64,000 nt of DNA from Durusdinium trenchii. Lineage: Eukaryota > Sar > Dinophyceae > Suessiales > Symbiodiniaceae. The DNA lies in NCBI GenBank assembly GCA_963970005.1, contig CAXAMN010001492.1:305869-369868 (forward strand), written 5' to 3'. Below the pieces are notes generated by a model. The model saw only the letters and a program-made list of their open reading frames with translations, ran no database searches and was not told the origin of the DNA. A program made the position numbers and the translations under genes. The number at the start of each line of letters is the position of its first letter. The first letter of the stretch is position 1. Below, in pieces: positions 37,792 through 46,816 of the stretch.

Positions 37792-40327
37792 TCGTCATTG
37801 TCTTTCTAGTCAAACGGGTTTCTTGGATTGCAACCACATTGGCTCCTTTGATGTTGCATTCTTCGAGAAACTGCGTCAGTCTGACATATCCAGACAGCTC
37901 TTTTGCTTTCAGTGTCATGGCATTGTAAGTCAGACAGCGAAAGCCCAGCTCCATGTTGGGTCCTGCTTCAGTCTGTTGTTGCCACGTCTGTAAGGTCTCC
38001 AGAACATCATCAGAGACCTCAACACGGGCAGCTGGGAGAACTAGATCGCCATCCTTCCAATACTCCCTCAAGTCCTGTCGAAAAGTGAGCCAGATCCAGG
38101 GGAGGCATCTGAAGGCCGGTCCCTTCGCCTCATAATAGAAAGCCCACGCTGCATCCGTAGCAAAGGAGTTTTGCGCTGCATGCTTCGACAAAACATCCGC
38201 GCTCTCATTTCCAGGATCCCCGCAGTGGCCCTGGATGTAGCAGGGTTGGATCACTCCCGGCCAAAGTAGATCCAGGAGTTGGAAGACTGATCGGGCTGCT
38301 CGAAAGATAGGGTGCTCATTTGACCCCTGCACACAGCCACATACTCCCCATCCAGCAGACGTAGAGTCGAAGTGCAGGAAAACAGGTGGTGTCCGATCCC
38401 ACAAGAAGCCCAGAGACCTGAAGGTATCAAAGACCCACTTTCCCGCCATCAGGCAAGCCATGAGCTCGGCATCGTAGGATCCCCATCCTTCAGAAAGGTG
38501 GTGTTGGAGATGGCCGCCAAAGAACCATCCCTCTCGACTTTGGATCCAGAAAACAGCCGCAGCTCCTGCCATGTCGTTAATCTTTGACCCATCGGTGTAA
38601 ATGTGGACAGCCAGTGGGCACTCACCTTTCCAGTGCGGCAAAGATATCCATTCCTTGCTAGCCTCAATCCAGCGCATGTTCAGATTGAAGTGCCCTACTG
38701 CAATGTGGCGACAAAACCACTTAGAGAATGCCATCACACCTCGGAAGTTGATCGGCTGGGCGGAATTTTTTGAGCAAGGCTGGAAGGGCAGAGGCACTTC
38801 CATCCCAGATCTGTGTCTACTCATGGTGTCGCTCAACACGTGCTCCACAGCAGAAAAACGCAGATCAAACCGCCATTTCCCAAATGTCTTGTCCAGCCAA
38901 AATTCTTTTTCCAATGTAGCTGTTGACAAGCGAATATGTTCATTCGTCACAGCATGGTCAATGAAACACTGGTCTCCGTGTTCATCTCGAAAGGTCACAA
39001 TTGGGTCAAAATTCACTCCATTCCCAGGGGGAGCTAGCCTGAGAAGAGCAACAGAAGGCCCGGAACGGGGCGTCCCACTCAGACACTGTCGTCCAGAGCG
39101 GCTGCTCCTTTCAGTTGCCTGTCGTTGTGGCGCCCCACCTCTGGTCCACCATTCTTCGAAATAGATGACTTCATAGACCTCTCTTTTGGTAAGACCATCA
39201 TTATAAAGACCAGCCTGAGCAAAAATAGGCATCAAAATATCTTCGCCCGGGATGGCTAAACGCAGAAATAAGCCCGAAGGAATGGCGTGTCGATGTGGGT
39301 CCTGCAAAGCCCAGAGCACCTCACCACGCCAAACCAGACATTTATTTGCACGTCCAATTCGACAGAGGGTTCGAAGACCTAGCTCTTCCAAGAACTCATC
39401 TCTGGACATGTGATTTGAGGTCCTCCAGACGTTTCTGAAATGATTCAAATGTCTTTCTCCAGTGTCCATGTGCTCGATTTCAACTAGGACATGAGCCTGT
39501 GTTGGCAGTACAGAGCCTGGGTATATCAAAATAAACGGCCGAAGTCCTTCTCTTTGCAGATCGTCAGGCGTAGGCAGTACTGGACAAACAAAAGTGTTAG
39601 CCCAGTCAACCGGCTGCACACCGAAGCTCATCAAAATATGGCTTCGGGCATTGATCACCCAGTCAGACTCTGCCATCTGACAATCACGGCTTCCTCCATG
39701 GAGAACAAAAACCTTCATACGAACCACTGGTGCTCGTGGAAGTCTTTGCATCAAAGAGACATCATCCTCATCTGCTAATCCTGTCACATCATCGTTTTGT
39801 CCATGATCACCAGGTTGAGGGTAGAATTCCCCGATATCCCCTGGGATCTGATCTGAATGGTTCGAGTTGGTCACAGCCCGGAGCCATGAAACAGATGAAA
39901 GGGAACTCGAAGCTGCTTCCGTGGACGGGCCTCGGTTCCGGTGAAAGCCATAGTCGACCAAGCTCACTCTCAGTACAGACCCAGGGCTCGGATGAGCCCA
40001 TGCATCATGAGCTATCCTGCGTCCGTTCAGCTCCAGGAAGTGTTCCTCGACATCCACGTCAGCTGTGGCGAGACGGTCAGTCACCCATTGCCAGAGGTAG
40101 CTAACTCTCACTGTCTGTGACTGTCTGTAGACAAAGAACAGCGGACGCCTCAGGTTAACACCAAAGACCACAACAACCATAGGTGCCAATTGCCTTTCAA
40201 CTTCATCAATCAAAAGGAGCGATGGCACATTTTGCCAGATTTCTGGTTGGATTGGAATGATGCCTGTGGATGCCTGGGCATGCCTCTCGACACCAGGCAT
40301 AGAAGAGATCCTGTGTCTGTAGGGCAT
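37694..40327 (-). CDS. LINE protein: repeated modules - RNase H - start of endonuclease
   Basis: 877 codons. Residues 45-130 and 200-360 are two copies of a module also found in the two upstream frames (see 40206-41948). Residues 571-725 are a full type I RNase H: D579 (IYTDGS), E621 (SYDAEL), D654 (LHFDST), H701 and D711 (GHCGDPGNESADVLSKHA). Residues 798-836 start the endonuclease (LTYNAMTL with N802; IQETR with E836). RNase H ahead of the endonuclease is not the usual LINE order, where it follows reverse transcriptase. Confidence 0.82.
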   Translation of the reverse strand: MPYRHRISSMPGVERHAQASTGIIPIQPEIWQNVPSLLLIDEVERQLAPMVVVVFGVNLRRPLFFVYRQSQTVRVSYLWQWVTDRLATADVDVEEHFLELNGRRIAHDAWAHPSPGSVLRVSLVDYGFHRNRGPSTEAASSSLSSVSWLRAVTNSNHSDQIPGDIGEFYPQPGDHGQNDDVTGLADEDDVSLMQRLPRAPVVRMKVFVLHGGSRDCQMAESDWVINARSHILMSFGVQPVDWANTFVCPVLPTPDDLQREGLRPFILIYPGSVLPTQAHVLVEIEHMDTGERHLNHFRNVWRTSNHMSRDEFLEELGLRTLCRIGRANKCLVWRGEVLWALQDPHRHAIPSGLFLRLAIPGEDILMPIFAQAGLYNDGLTKREVYEVIYFEEWWTRGGAPQRQATERSSRSGRQCLSGTPRSGPSVALLRLAPPGNGVNFDPIVTFRDEHGDQCFIDHAVTNEHIRLSTATLEKEFWLDKTFGKWRFDLRFSAVEHVLSDTMSRHRSGMEVPLPFQPCSKNSAQPINFRGVMAFSKWFCRHIAVGHFNLNMRWIEASKEWISLPHWKGECPLAVHIYTDGSKINDMAGAAAVFWIQSREGWFFGGHLQHHLSEGWGSYDAELMACLMAGKWVFDTFRSLGFLWDRTPPVFLHFDSTSAGWGVCGCVQGSNEHPIFRAARSVFQLLDLLWPGVIQPCYIQGHCGDPGNESADVLSKHAAQNSFATDAAWAFYYEAKGPAFRCLPWIWLTFRQDLREYWKDGDLVLPAARVEVSDDVLETLQTWQQQTEAGPNMELGFRCLTYNAMTLKAKELSGYVRLTQFLEECNIKGANVVAIQETRLTRKTMTNEHFWLLAHPCEKGPAQVVSPALGARQTRPSL

Positions 40328-41948
40328 TCAAAGGGCATTGCAGATCTAGACTCCGTGTCGACCACACCGTCGAGACCAGAACATGCAATGCCACCGACAC
40401 AGCTGCGCCGTACCATGGCGTATTCATCCTGTATTCATCCACAAAGGCACGTGCCTGCTCGAAGGCATGCATACCTGAGAATTCATAACGGTGATATCCC
40501 TCCAATTGTGGGGGCTGACTCAAGGTAGAAATCATCATGGTAGCAGACTCCATCGTGCTGGGAAGATCCTCCGGGATCTCCGGCATATATTGCATCAAGA
40601 AGGAGCCGTCGTCTTCCTCTTGGTGTCGGTCCGCCAAGGACCCCGAGTATTTCTCAGGTTTCTTCAGTGCACCCTCCTCAGAGGCCACAGGGTGTGAGCC
40701 ACCTGACCCTGTTGTTTGGCGCCCTCCGAGGGGGTCCTCTTTGCGAAGTTGGAAGTGGCTGGCATAGTCACCTGGCTCCGCAAGACAGCTCCTTCTCCTC
40801 TTGTTCTCATGTACAGCCTCTCGATCAACAACCTCCACATAAATGAAGTCTCCTTTGTGGACCGAGAAGAAGGCACTCGTTACCCATTGGCCGTTCAGGG
40901 ACAGATGAGACTGCCTAGTAGCCAACTGCAAGAACGGACCATTGAACCATCTTTGCAGAAAAAATTGCTTGTTCACCCAGCCCGGGGAGAAAATAACATG
41001 GATGTGAGTACCAATTGCACGTGGGTTAATGCCATCATCAAATTCCACCACCACCAAGTGGGGTCTCAAAGCTGGCGGGGTCAGTTCCACCAGAAGGACC
41101 TTCTCGAAGCGTCCCAGTAGCCACGAAAAGCTAGTTGACGCATGGGCCTCCAGCAAATTCCAATTCTGGGACACTTGAAGGAGGGGCCATCGTTCCTGGG
41201 CCCAACTCTTCACCCAGGCTTCATGGTGGTAGATTTCGAGGATGAAAGTATCATGTCTGGTCGCTGCCATGACATTGCCAGACGAGGGTAGCAAGACTGC
41301 AGCTTCCCCTTCACTCATGTATGTAATTTCCAGCAGCAGATGTTGTGGTTCAATGGCATAGGCCACGTCCACATCCGCCATCCCACGATCAATCCTTCTT
41401 CCAAAGTTTCTCCACATGGCTGAGTCCCATACAAGGATCTGTAACTTGTCCCCGTGCTCCAACTGCAAAAGGTCCCAAGGAGGAACCTGCAAGCCATTGT
41501 GGGAGATTCTCAGGTCTGCGACTTCAATCACCAAATGCTCCGGGAGTAGGTGTCGAAGATCATTAGCCTGGATCTCCATTGGGAGAAGGATAGATGAGAG
41601 AGTGGCAGCACACATCCACCTAAGCTGGTAAACTACTTCAAAGTGAACACAGGAGACACCTGCTCGTCTTCCCATCTCATCAATGTTCATGATGGCCAGA
41701 GGCAGCACACGGGGTGGCAGCATAGACCCTCTTCGTGAGAAAGGGAGAAAGTCCCAAAAGGCCTCACGCAGCACCAACCATATGGTAGTAACTGTATGTG
41801 ACAGACTCAAGGAGCGGTCCCATCGAAGCGGCCCCACAGCGACATGGGAGGTGAGGAGGACAGGATAGAGCAAAAGGGAATCGGGAACACCTTCAGCATC
41901 CAGAAGGTCTCGAAAGTCCGCATCGAGTTCGCCCTGGAAGTCTGCCAT
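40206..41948 (-). CDS. LINE protein with repeated modules (middle frame)
   Basis: 580 codons, overlapping both neighbours in a different phase. Residues about 230-380 (LLVELTPPALRPHLVVVEF, then HLSLNGQWVTSAFFSVHKGD) repeat a pattern seen at least four times between 38.9 and 43.6 kb: a hydrophobic strand V-V-V-E-F-x-D, a long spacer, a strand with NG, and a closing G-D-x-x-x-V. No enzyme motif is visible. Function unknown; the pattern could be a small beta-rich binding domain. Confidence 0.6.
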   Translation of the reverse strand: MADFQGELDADFRDLLDAEGVPDSLLLYPVLLTSHVAVGPLRWDRSLSLSHTVTTIWLVLREAFWDFLPFSRRGSMLPPRVLPLAIMNIDEMGRRAGVSCVHFEVVYQLRWMCAATLSSILLPMEIQANDLRHLLPEHLVIEVADLRISHNGLQVPPWDLLQLEHGDKLQILVWDSAMWRNFGRRIDRGMADVDVAYAIEPQHLLLEITYMSEGEAAVLLPSSGNVMAATRHDTFILEIYHHEAWVKSWAQERWPLLQVSQNWNLLEAHASTSFSWLLGRFEKVLLVELTPPALRPHLVVVEFDDGINPRAIGTHIHVIFSPGWVNKQFFLQRWFNGPFLQLATRQSHLSLNGQWVTSAFFSVHKGDFIYVEVVDREAVHENKRRRSCLAEPGDYASHFQLRKEDPLGGRQTTGSGGSHPVASEEGALKKPEKYSGSLADRHQEEDDGSFLMQYMPEIPEDLPSTMESATMMISTLSQPPQLEGYHRYEFSGMHAFEQARAFVDEYRMNTPWYGAAVSVALHVLVSTVWSTRSLDLQCPLNALQTQDLFYAWCREACPGIHRHHSNPTRNLAKCAIAPFD

Positions 41949-44164
41949 CTCATGTCCACAAGGTGTTGCTCAACTCGATTGCGTTGTCTGTACTCTCTTT
42001 CTACTTGCTCATGTCCTGACCTTCTCTGGAAGTCGTGGAAGAGACTTACTCCATCCCCCTCCATGCCTCCTTCAAACCCTGCATTGGGCGGGTCTGCCAT
42101 GTACAGGTCAATCGATAAACCTGTCCTAGCATTGCAGGAGGATGATCTCAACTGCAAATCCAAACGTTGCCATCCCCGGATCCGGAATAGTTCATGGTGA
42201 ATTTCCTGTACTCCATCCAGAAATAAACTGCATTCATGAGAAGTGGCACAGAAAGTTTGGACACCGAGGAGTTCGATAACCTGCTGCTTCGAAGTGACAA
42301 GATTGCACTCAATCGCTCTCATAAAAGGATCTTGGCTCAAGTCAACGAATTCAATCACGACCAGACTTGGTACACGCGAGTGGACAAGCCAATGGTCCGA
42401 CAACAGCAGGTGAATGTCATCAGCTCCACCCTGTTGGTTCGGGGTAGGTTGTGGGTCCACATAACCAATGAGGATTCGATGGTCAGGCCCAATAGTCTGA
42501 AAACTAAGGCGGATGGCCAGCTTCAGATCAACTTCATTCAGGCTCCCCGTCCAACTCCAGGTAAAGCTTCTCGGCAGATCCAACCCAGGTTGGTGAACAA
42601 CAAACTTGGGTGGGAGGCCTCGTGATCTCAAGATCATATTGGCCTCCTGCGCAATGACATCAAAGTGCAAAATGCTGGTAGTACTGATCATCAGCTCCTC
42701 TCGCCCCCATACACCCGGTGGGGTTTCAGTTGTAACCGACGCATAGCGCAACCAGAATGGCAGATCAATACTGTGCTGGAAAAAGGAGCCCACATCATCC
42801 AAACCCTCCCTGAGGGACCGGTCAGCTACTTGTTCATCAGCTACAGGAGTTGAGAGCCCGTCTGCCAGCATATTATTCCATGAACGGAAGGAGAGAGCTT
42901 GAGTCTGATGCAAACACATAGCTTCTTGCTCGATCTCCTCTTCCTCATTCATAGTGTCGTTATCCCCAGATTCTTCATCATGAGAACTTGACAAAGGCTG
43001 CACTGTCGTTCCTTCAGAATCAGCAGAGTTGAGCGACCCCTCTGAGGAACTGGGTTCCGGGAGGCAAACTGCAAAAAGGTGAGTTCCTTGCTCAAGCAAC
43101 AGTGTATCGCCAAACTCGGCCTGCACTGGTGCAACAATTTTGCAAGGCTCTTGCGAACAGATGCAACCATGCGTGCCTCGATCAAAGAGCTCCTCCACAC
43201 TTATCCTTGCCAGCTGCCCAATCTCAGCCTCCTCTAGGAAACTGCCATGCCAGGACTGCCAGAGGCGGCGGAAGCTCACAAAGAAACTGAATCGGTATGT
43301 ATGTGTATCCTCCCAAACAACGAAATGTCTCAAGCTGCTTGGTGGTGGTGCAGGCACAATCTCTTGCCACATGCTTCCCATAGGGAAAAGGTCCCGCAAC
43401 GGGCTCCCTCCCAACATAGGTCTCTCACGGAACCTCCTTAGAGAAACACGGAAGTTGTTCAACTGCATCTGATGCCTCCAGAGGAAAGTGTGCACCCAGA
43501 TCATAATGAAACCGCCTCCTCGATTTGAATCAAAGAAGTCAACTTCAGATACAGGTGCCAGAGTTCCCTCACGTGGTGATGCAGGATCAACAAAAATAGC
43601 AGCTGCCTGCATAAGTGTCGTCTCATCCGAAGTCATGGGCGCTCCCTCAGGGAGAATCCATTGATCCAAATGTTCAGAGACGAATCGAAGCGTATTCAGG
43701 GACTGCTCATAGAGAGACTCCTCCCACAAGGCATCCCAAGGTGCCCAGTCATCAGCTGCACATTGCTGAGCAGCTCCTTCCACACCCGACGATAGGACCA
43801 AATACACGAGAAGGCAAGAGATGTTCTGTCTTTTTCTCATCAATCTTGACTTCCGCTCACATCGAAGAGGTCGTGGTTTATGCGACTTGCCCTTCCACAG
43901 CAATGTGGAAGCAATGCATCCAAACATCATCCCCAACTCCAAAAGCAAGATAGTGCATTGAACAACCAGCAATTGGAGGCCCTTGCACACCAAAGTCCAC
44001 AAATCATGCAGGCTAGTCAAGCTGGGTTCCATGAGACGGCTTGGACGAAAGCATCGAATTCGTGTGAAAACCCTCAAGGAGTCAGCCCAAAATGAGTGAA
44101 ACTTCAAAAAGGGCGCCCAAGGGATATAACAGGGATTGGAGGAAAGCCATCCCCAAACATACAA
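41807..44164 (-). CDS. LINE protein, N-terminal modular part
   Basis: 785 codons. After a hydrophobic start the frame holds WVHTFLWRHQMQLNNFRVSL ... FVVWEDTHTYRFSFFVSFRR and later SLVVIEFVDLSQDPF ... SLFLDGVQEIHHELFRIRGW, copies of the same module type as in the two following frames. The true start is unclear; it begins 26 bases after the stop of the zinc-ribbon frame. Not an enzyme by motif. Confidence 0.6.
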   Translation of the reverse strand: MYVWGWLSSNPCYIPWAPFLKFHSFWADSLRVFTRIRCFRPSRLMEPSLTSLHDLWTLVCKGLQLLVVQCTILLLELGMMFGCIASTLLWKGKSHKPRPLRCERKSRLMRKRQNISCLLVYLVLSSGVEGAAQQCAADDWAPWDALWEESLYEQSLNTLRFVSEHLDQWILPEGAPMTSDETTLMQAAAIFVDPASPREGTLAPVSEVDFFDSNRGGGFIMIWVHTFLWRHQMQLNNFRVSLRRFRERPMLGGSPLRDLFPMGSMWQEIVPAPPPSSLRHFVVWEDTHTYRFSFFVSFRRLWQSWHGSFLEEAEIGQLARISVEELFDRGTHGCICSQEPCKIVAPVQAEFGDTLLLEQGTHLFAVCLPEPSSSEGSLNSADSEGTTVQPLSSSHDEESGDNDTMNEEEEIEQEAMCLHQTQALSFRSWNNMLADGLSTPVADEQVADRSLREGLDDVGSFFQHSIDLPFWLRYASVTTETPPGVWGREELMISTTSILHFDVIAQEANMILRSRGLPPKFVVHQPGLDLPRSFTWSWTGSLNEVDLKLAIRLSFQTIGPDHRILIGYVDPQPTPNQQGGADDIHLLLSDHWLVHSRVPSLVVIEFVDLSQDPFMRAIECNLVTSKQQVIELLGVQTFCATSHECSLFLDGVQEIHHELFRIRGWQRLDLQLRSSSCNARTGLSIDLYMADPPNAGFEGGMEGDGVSLFHDFQRRSGHEQVEREYRQRNRVEQHLVDMRWQTSRANSMRTFETFWMLKVFPIPFCSILSSSPPMSLWGRFDGTAP

Positions 44165-44189
44165 AACGTTTCAAAGAAGCACAAGGAGC

Positions 44190-45371
44190 TTATACCGCTG
44201 AACCCCCACCAGCTTCTTTCGGCTCCTCTTTGTTCTTCTTCTCTTCTGACTTGGCCTTCAACTGTGCTTGTCGAACTTGCTTGGGTGATCCAGGTTTGGC
44301 CGCCGACCCAGCTGAGTTCCTGCGCCTCGAGAAGGCCTTGACATCTGGAAGCTCCTTCAAAGCAGATTTGTCGACTATCTCTTGATCCTCTTCCATCCCA
44401 TCTGGGATCTCGATGTCGTCTGCGTCGAGGTCTCCATCTTCCAGATTGTAAATCTCTGTATGGCCCATCATCAGCAGAGCTTCCTCCGGAGTTGGAACTG
44501 GAATACCCGATTCCTCTGTCTTGACATCGGTTCTGAGGGATTCCACAACCTGTTTCACCTCCTGTCTCACGAAGGTCAAGTTGTCCTGAGCCTCCTTGAG
44601 CTCTGCCTGCTTCTTGACACGGGCATCTTGGTAGGCCACAAACCTGTCCTGCAGGGATTTCTTGGCCTTTGCAACAAAAGTCCTCCACCCATTGTCCTTG
44701 TCTTGCAGGGCTTTCCTGCAGGCATCCACCTGCTTCTGTGCACGCCCCATCTTGGACAAGTGTCCATGAGTGAGCCTCGGACTTGAATCCTGGTTCTGCT
44801 CCAACTGGTCGATGGCTCTGATCACATTGTTGGCTCCCGCGCCAAAATGCTGTTTCAAAGCTTCCAAGTGCATCTGAATGCCAGTGCTTGCGGCCGCTGC
44901 AGAACCTCCGGCTCCCGCCGAGGCAGGAGGAGTAGGAACTGCAGCCTGAGCAGGCATAGTTGATCGCATGCGCCCCTTCGGAGTAGTGCTTGGCCAAGGT
45001 TCTCCAGAGATCTCCTTGGCATTGGGCTTGGTGGCTGGTGTGAAGGGATCCTGCTCCTCTTGCCGCTGTCGGGATTTGGATCTCGTCTTCTCTCGTTTCC
45101 AGCTCACCTGGCTGTAATGATAGCCGCACCCTCCGCAGTATTCTGCTTTTGGAGCGTTCACGTGCAGACAACCGCACACCCACCTCGATGGCATGTTCAG
45201 AATCTTCTTCACCTTGGCTGTGAGGGAGCTCCCGTGGTGGAAGAGAAGCCGCTGTGCTGCTCTCCAGGTAGCCTTGTTCGACTTCCCACCTTGTCGGAGG
45301 AGGAGTGCTCTCGCCCTCGCTCTGCCCCGCCGGAGCCTCCTGTGCCAGCCAGGTTCCTTTCTCACCGTCAC
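44190..45371 (-). CDS. LINE first protein (zinc ribbon and coiled coil)
   Basis: The frame is 393 codons; the likely start is M60 (45194) just before PSRWVCGCLHVNAPKAEYCG. W64, C66, C68, C79 and C82 form a RanBP2-like zinc ribbon. Residues 190-300 are a coiled coil (RKALQDKDNGWRTFVAKAKK). A role as the nucleic-acid binding first ORF of a LINE is inferred from position. A second frame on the same strand (44104-45453, 449 codons) is open over the whole length; it has low-complexity composition and I take it as a shadow. Confidence 0.65.
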   Translation of the reverse strand: MTVRKEPGWHRRLRRGRARARALLLRQGGKSNKATWRAAQRLLFHHGSSLTAKVKKILNMPSRWVCGCLHVNAPKAEYCGGCGYHYSQVSWKREKTRSKSRQRQEEQDPFTPATKPNAKEISGEPWPSTTPKGRMRSTMPAQAAVPTPPASAGAGGSAAAASTGIQMHLEALKQHFGAGANNVIRAIDQLEQNQDSSPRLTHGHLSKMGRAQKQVDACRKALQDKDNGWRTFVAKAKKSLQDRFVAYQDARVKKQAELKEAQDNLTFVRQEVKQVVESLRTDVKTEESGIPVPTPEEALLMMGHTEIYNLEDGDLDADDIEIPDGMEEDQEIVDKSALKELPDVKAFSRRRNSAGSAAKPGSPKQVRQAQLKAKSEEKKNKEEPKEAGGGSAV

Positions 45372-45462
45372 ACCCGAGATAGAGCAGACTCAGAAAAAAC
45401 CTCAAAAGGCGAACGCAGCCAACCATGCGCGGCCGGCGCGTCCTAAGGCACACTGTCCTAAA

Positions 45463-45492
45463 CCTATCGGGTAGGGGGGACTACCCGACAGG
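45463..45492. repeat. Inverted repeat at the LINE 5' end
   Basis: CCTATCGGGTAG and CTACCCGACAGG (one mismatch) are separated by six bases (ggggga), able to form a hairpin just upstream of the first LINE frame. Confidence 0.75.
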
Positions 45493-45793
45493 TCCCAGAG
45501 CCTTCCAAAAACAAAAAAGAGAAAAGAAAAAAGAAATAATCACAAAAAGAGAAAACAACAATCTATTTGGAATGGCCTCCAACCTAGAAGCGATAGCCAA
45601 CCTAATAGCATCCTCCCATCGATGCAAGGTAATGGGAAGCTGTCCTTGCTTTGGCTCCCATCTTCATCATCTTCCACCTTGCAGGGCCACATGACACATG
45701 CTTGTCCGTCGGGAACCGTCGACAAACTAGACAACTGTCTCCGTTTTGGTCGGCCTTTTGGAGATGATGAAGATAGGACACGAAGGATAGACT

Positions 45794-45955
45794 GCTGAAG
45801 CCTCGCCAAAGCGTGAGAGGCTCCAAGAGAGGAGGCGCAATCTTGGCCAATTGGTCCAGCCGCTGCCGGTGACCAAGCGCAGCCTTTTGCAGCCGGCCGC
45901 CGTGGCGCAACTGCCGATTTAAGCTGCGGTAGTTCGCCGCCGCAGCGTCAACGTA
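45794..45955 (-). CDS. ADP-ribosyltransferase-like gene, exon with Arg motif
   Basis: The minus strand reads VDAAAANYRSLNRQLRHGG ... QLAKIAPPLLEPLTLWRGFS. NYRSLNRQLRHGG (Y-x-x-L-N-x-x-L-R-x-G) and LTLWRGF (L-x-L-Y-R-G) are the first conserved blocks of ADP-ribosyltransferases, the Arg being the R of the R-S-E triad. An AG|G acceptor precedes it near 45960, and a donor is possible at TTC|GTGTCC (about 45780) or CGAG|GC. The next expected motif (S-x-S) lies at 33.8 kb beyond the LINE. Confidence 0.55.
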
Positions 45956-46134
45956 CCTCGGAACTTGGTTCAAGAAGGGCCCAAAAACGTATAACAAAGA
46001 ATGCGTGGCAAAAGGTTCAAAAAGGGGTCGGGAACAATGGAAATTGAAAAGGAACCCCTTCTGATACATCCATTCAAGAGCTTGTACAAATCTCAAGAAA
46101 TAGTATTCAATAGAAACGTCTTCAACGGAGCAAC

Positions 46135-46205
46135 CATCTCACCGTCTCCAAAAGTTCTGTGGCGTCTTGTCGCTGCTGCAGCTCTGCATAGAAGGACATC
46201 ACTGG
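46135..46205 (-). CDS. Upstream exon candidate of the ADP-ribosyltransferase-like gene
   Basis: After a pyrimidine-rich tract and CTCCAAG the minus strand reads GLWPVMSFYAELQQRQDATE then LLET and ends at ACG|GTGAGA, a consensus donor. It lies in the right place to be the previous exon, but its phase does not fit the next exon without a missing one. Confidence 0.35.
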
Positions 46206-46405
46206 CCACAAGCCGCCTTGGAGCGAATGAGGAGAATCGGCCGAAGTAAAGAAAAATTGACAGAAAAGAAGTCAGCTGCTGAGGTTGTCATTCCACTTCG
46301 TCCCACCTCCATGACCAAGAAGCAATGGAATTGAAGGGATTCAAAGCGTCAGCAGGTACATGGCTTAAGGCCAGGGATCGGTTGTCATAATTCTAATTAA
46401 ACTAT

Positions 46406-46486
46406 ATCAAACTTGTTTCTAATGGCTTCTTGTTACTACTAGTAAGGCACTTGTTACTACTAGCATGGCACTTGTTACTACTAGAT
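46406..46486. repeat. CTACTAG repeat with tail, inverted
   Basis: Starts with the attaaactatatcaaacttg / tttctaatggcttctt tail, followed by TTACTACTAGTAAGGCACTTG units. Confidence 0.85.
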
Positions 46487-46529
46487 TTATGACCCATGGC
46501 CCATCGCTTCTAGGTTGGAGGTCACGTTT

Positions 46530-46816
46530 GAAAGTTCCCCTCTTTGGGCAGGCGGAGCGACGGGAGCGACGGCCGATCTGTCTCTCCAAGGAACGTGGGA
46601 TGTCTGTGAGTGTCCTCACTGAAAGAAAAAAGACACAACCAAGGAACAGAAGGGATGAAAATGGTCTGAAAGCAGGTAAAAAAATGTAAATAAAAAGAAT
46701 GAGCGTAAAGAAAACAGGGACAGCACAGAAAGCACAAGCATTGTCCTTACTTCAGGACAACAGTTGGTGCAAAGCCCCAGGGCGCCGATGCGTCGCATAA
46801 CCAGACTCATTGCCAT
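46530..46816 (-). CDS. Possible first exons of a minus-strand gene
   Basis: 46816-46751 reads MAMSLVMRRIGALGLCTNCC-PE from an ATG to a consensus donor GAA|GTAAGG. A pyrimidine-rich acceptor TTTCTTTCAG at about 46621 is followed by an open segment (46617-46530) with G/C-rich third positions and a possible donor AAC|GTGACC. The two may begin the ADP-ribosyltransferase-like gene, or a separate gene. The exact acceptor is unresolved because the base after CAG gives TGA in phase 0. Confidence 0.3.

Larger units (their letters stand above)
33983..45492 (-). mobile_element. LINE-like retrotransposon (about 11.5 kb), frame-disrupted
   Basis: A chain of long minus-strand frames encodes, in order, a zinc-ribbon protein, a series of repeated modules, RNase H, AP-type endonuclease, reverse transcriptase with WADD, and two zinc-finger-like motifs. 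No LTRs flank it. Consecutive frames overlap by 6-141 bases and change phase four times, so this copy probably carries indels (or the assembly does). No clear poly(A) tail or target duplication was seen; ends are approximate, the 5' end being set at a 12-bp inverted repeat (45463-45492). Confidence 0.8.

Noticed and set aside
41807..41948. Separate short genes in the LINE overlaps
   Set aside because: The overlapping ends are out-of-frame run-ons; the domain content continues in the next frame.
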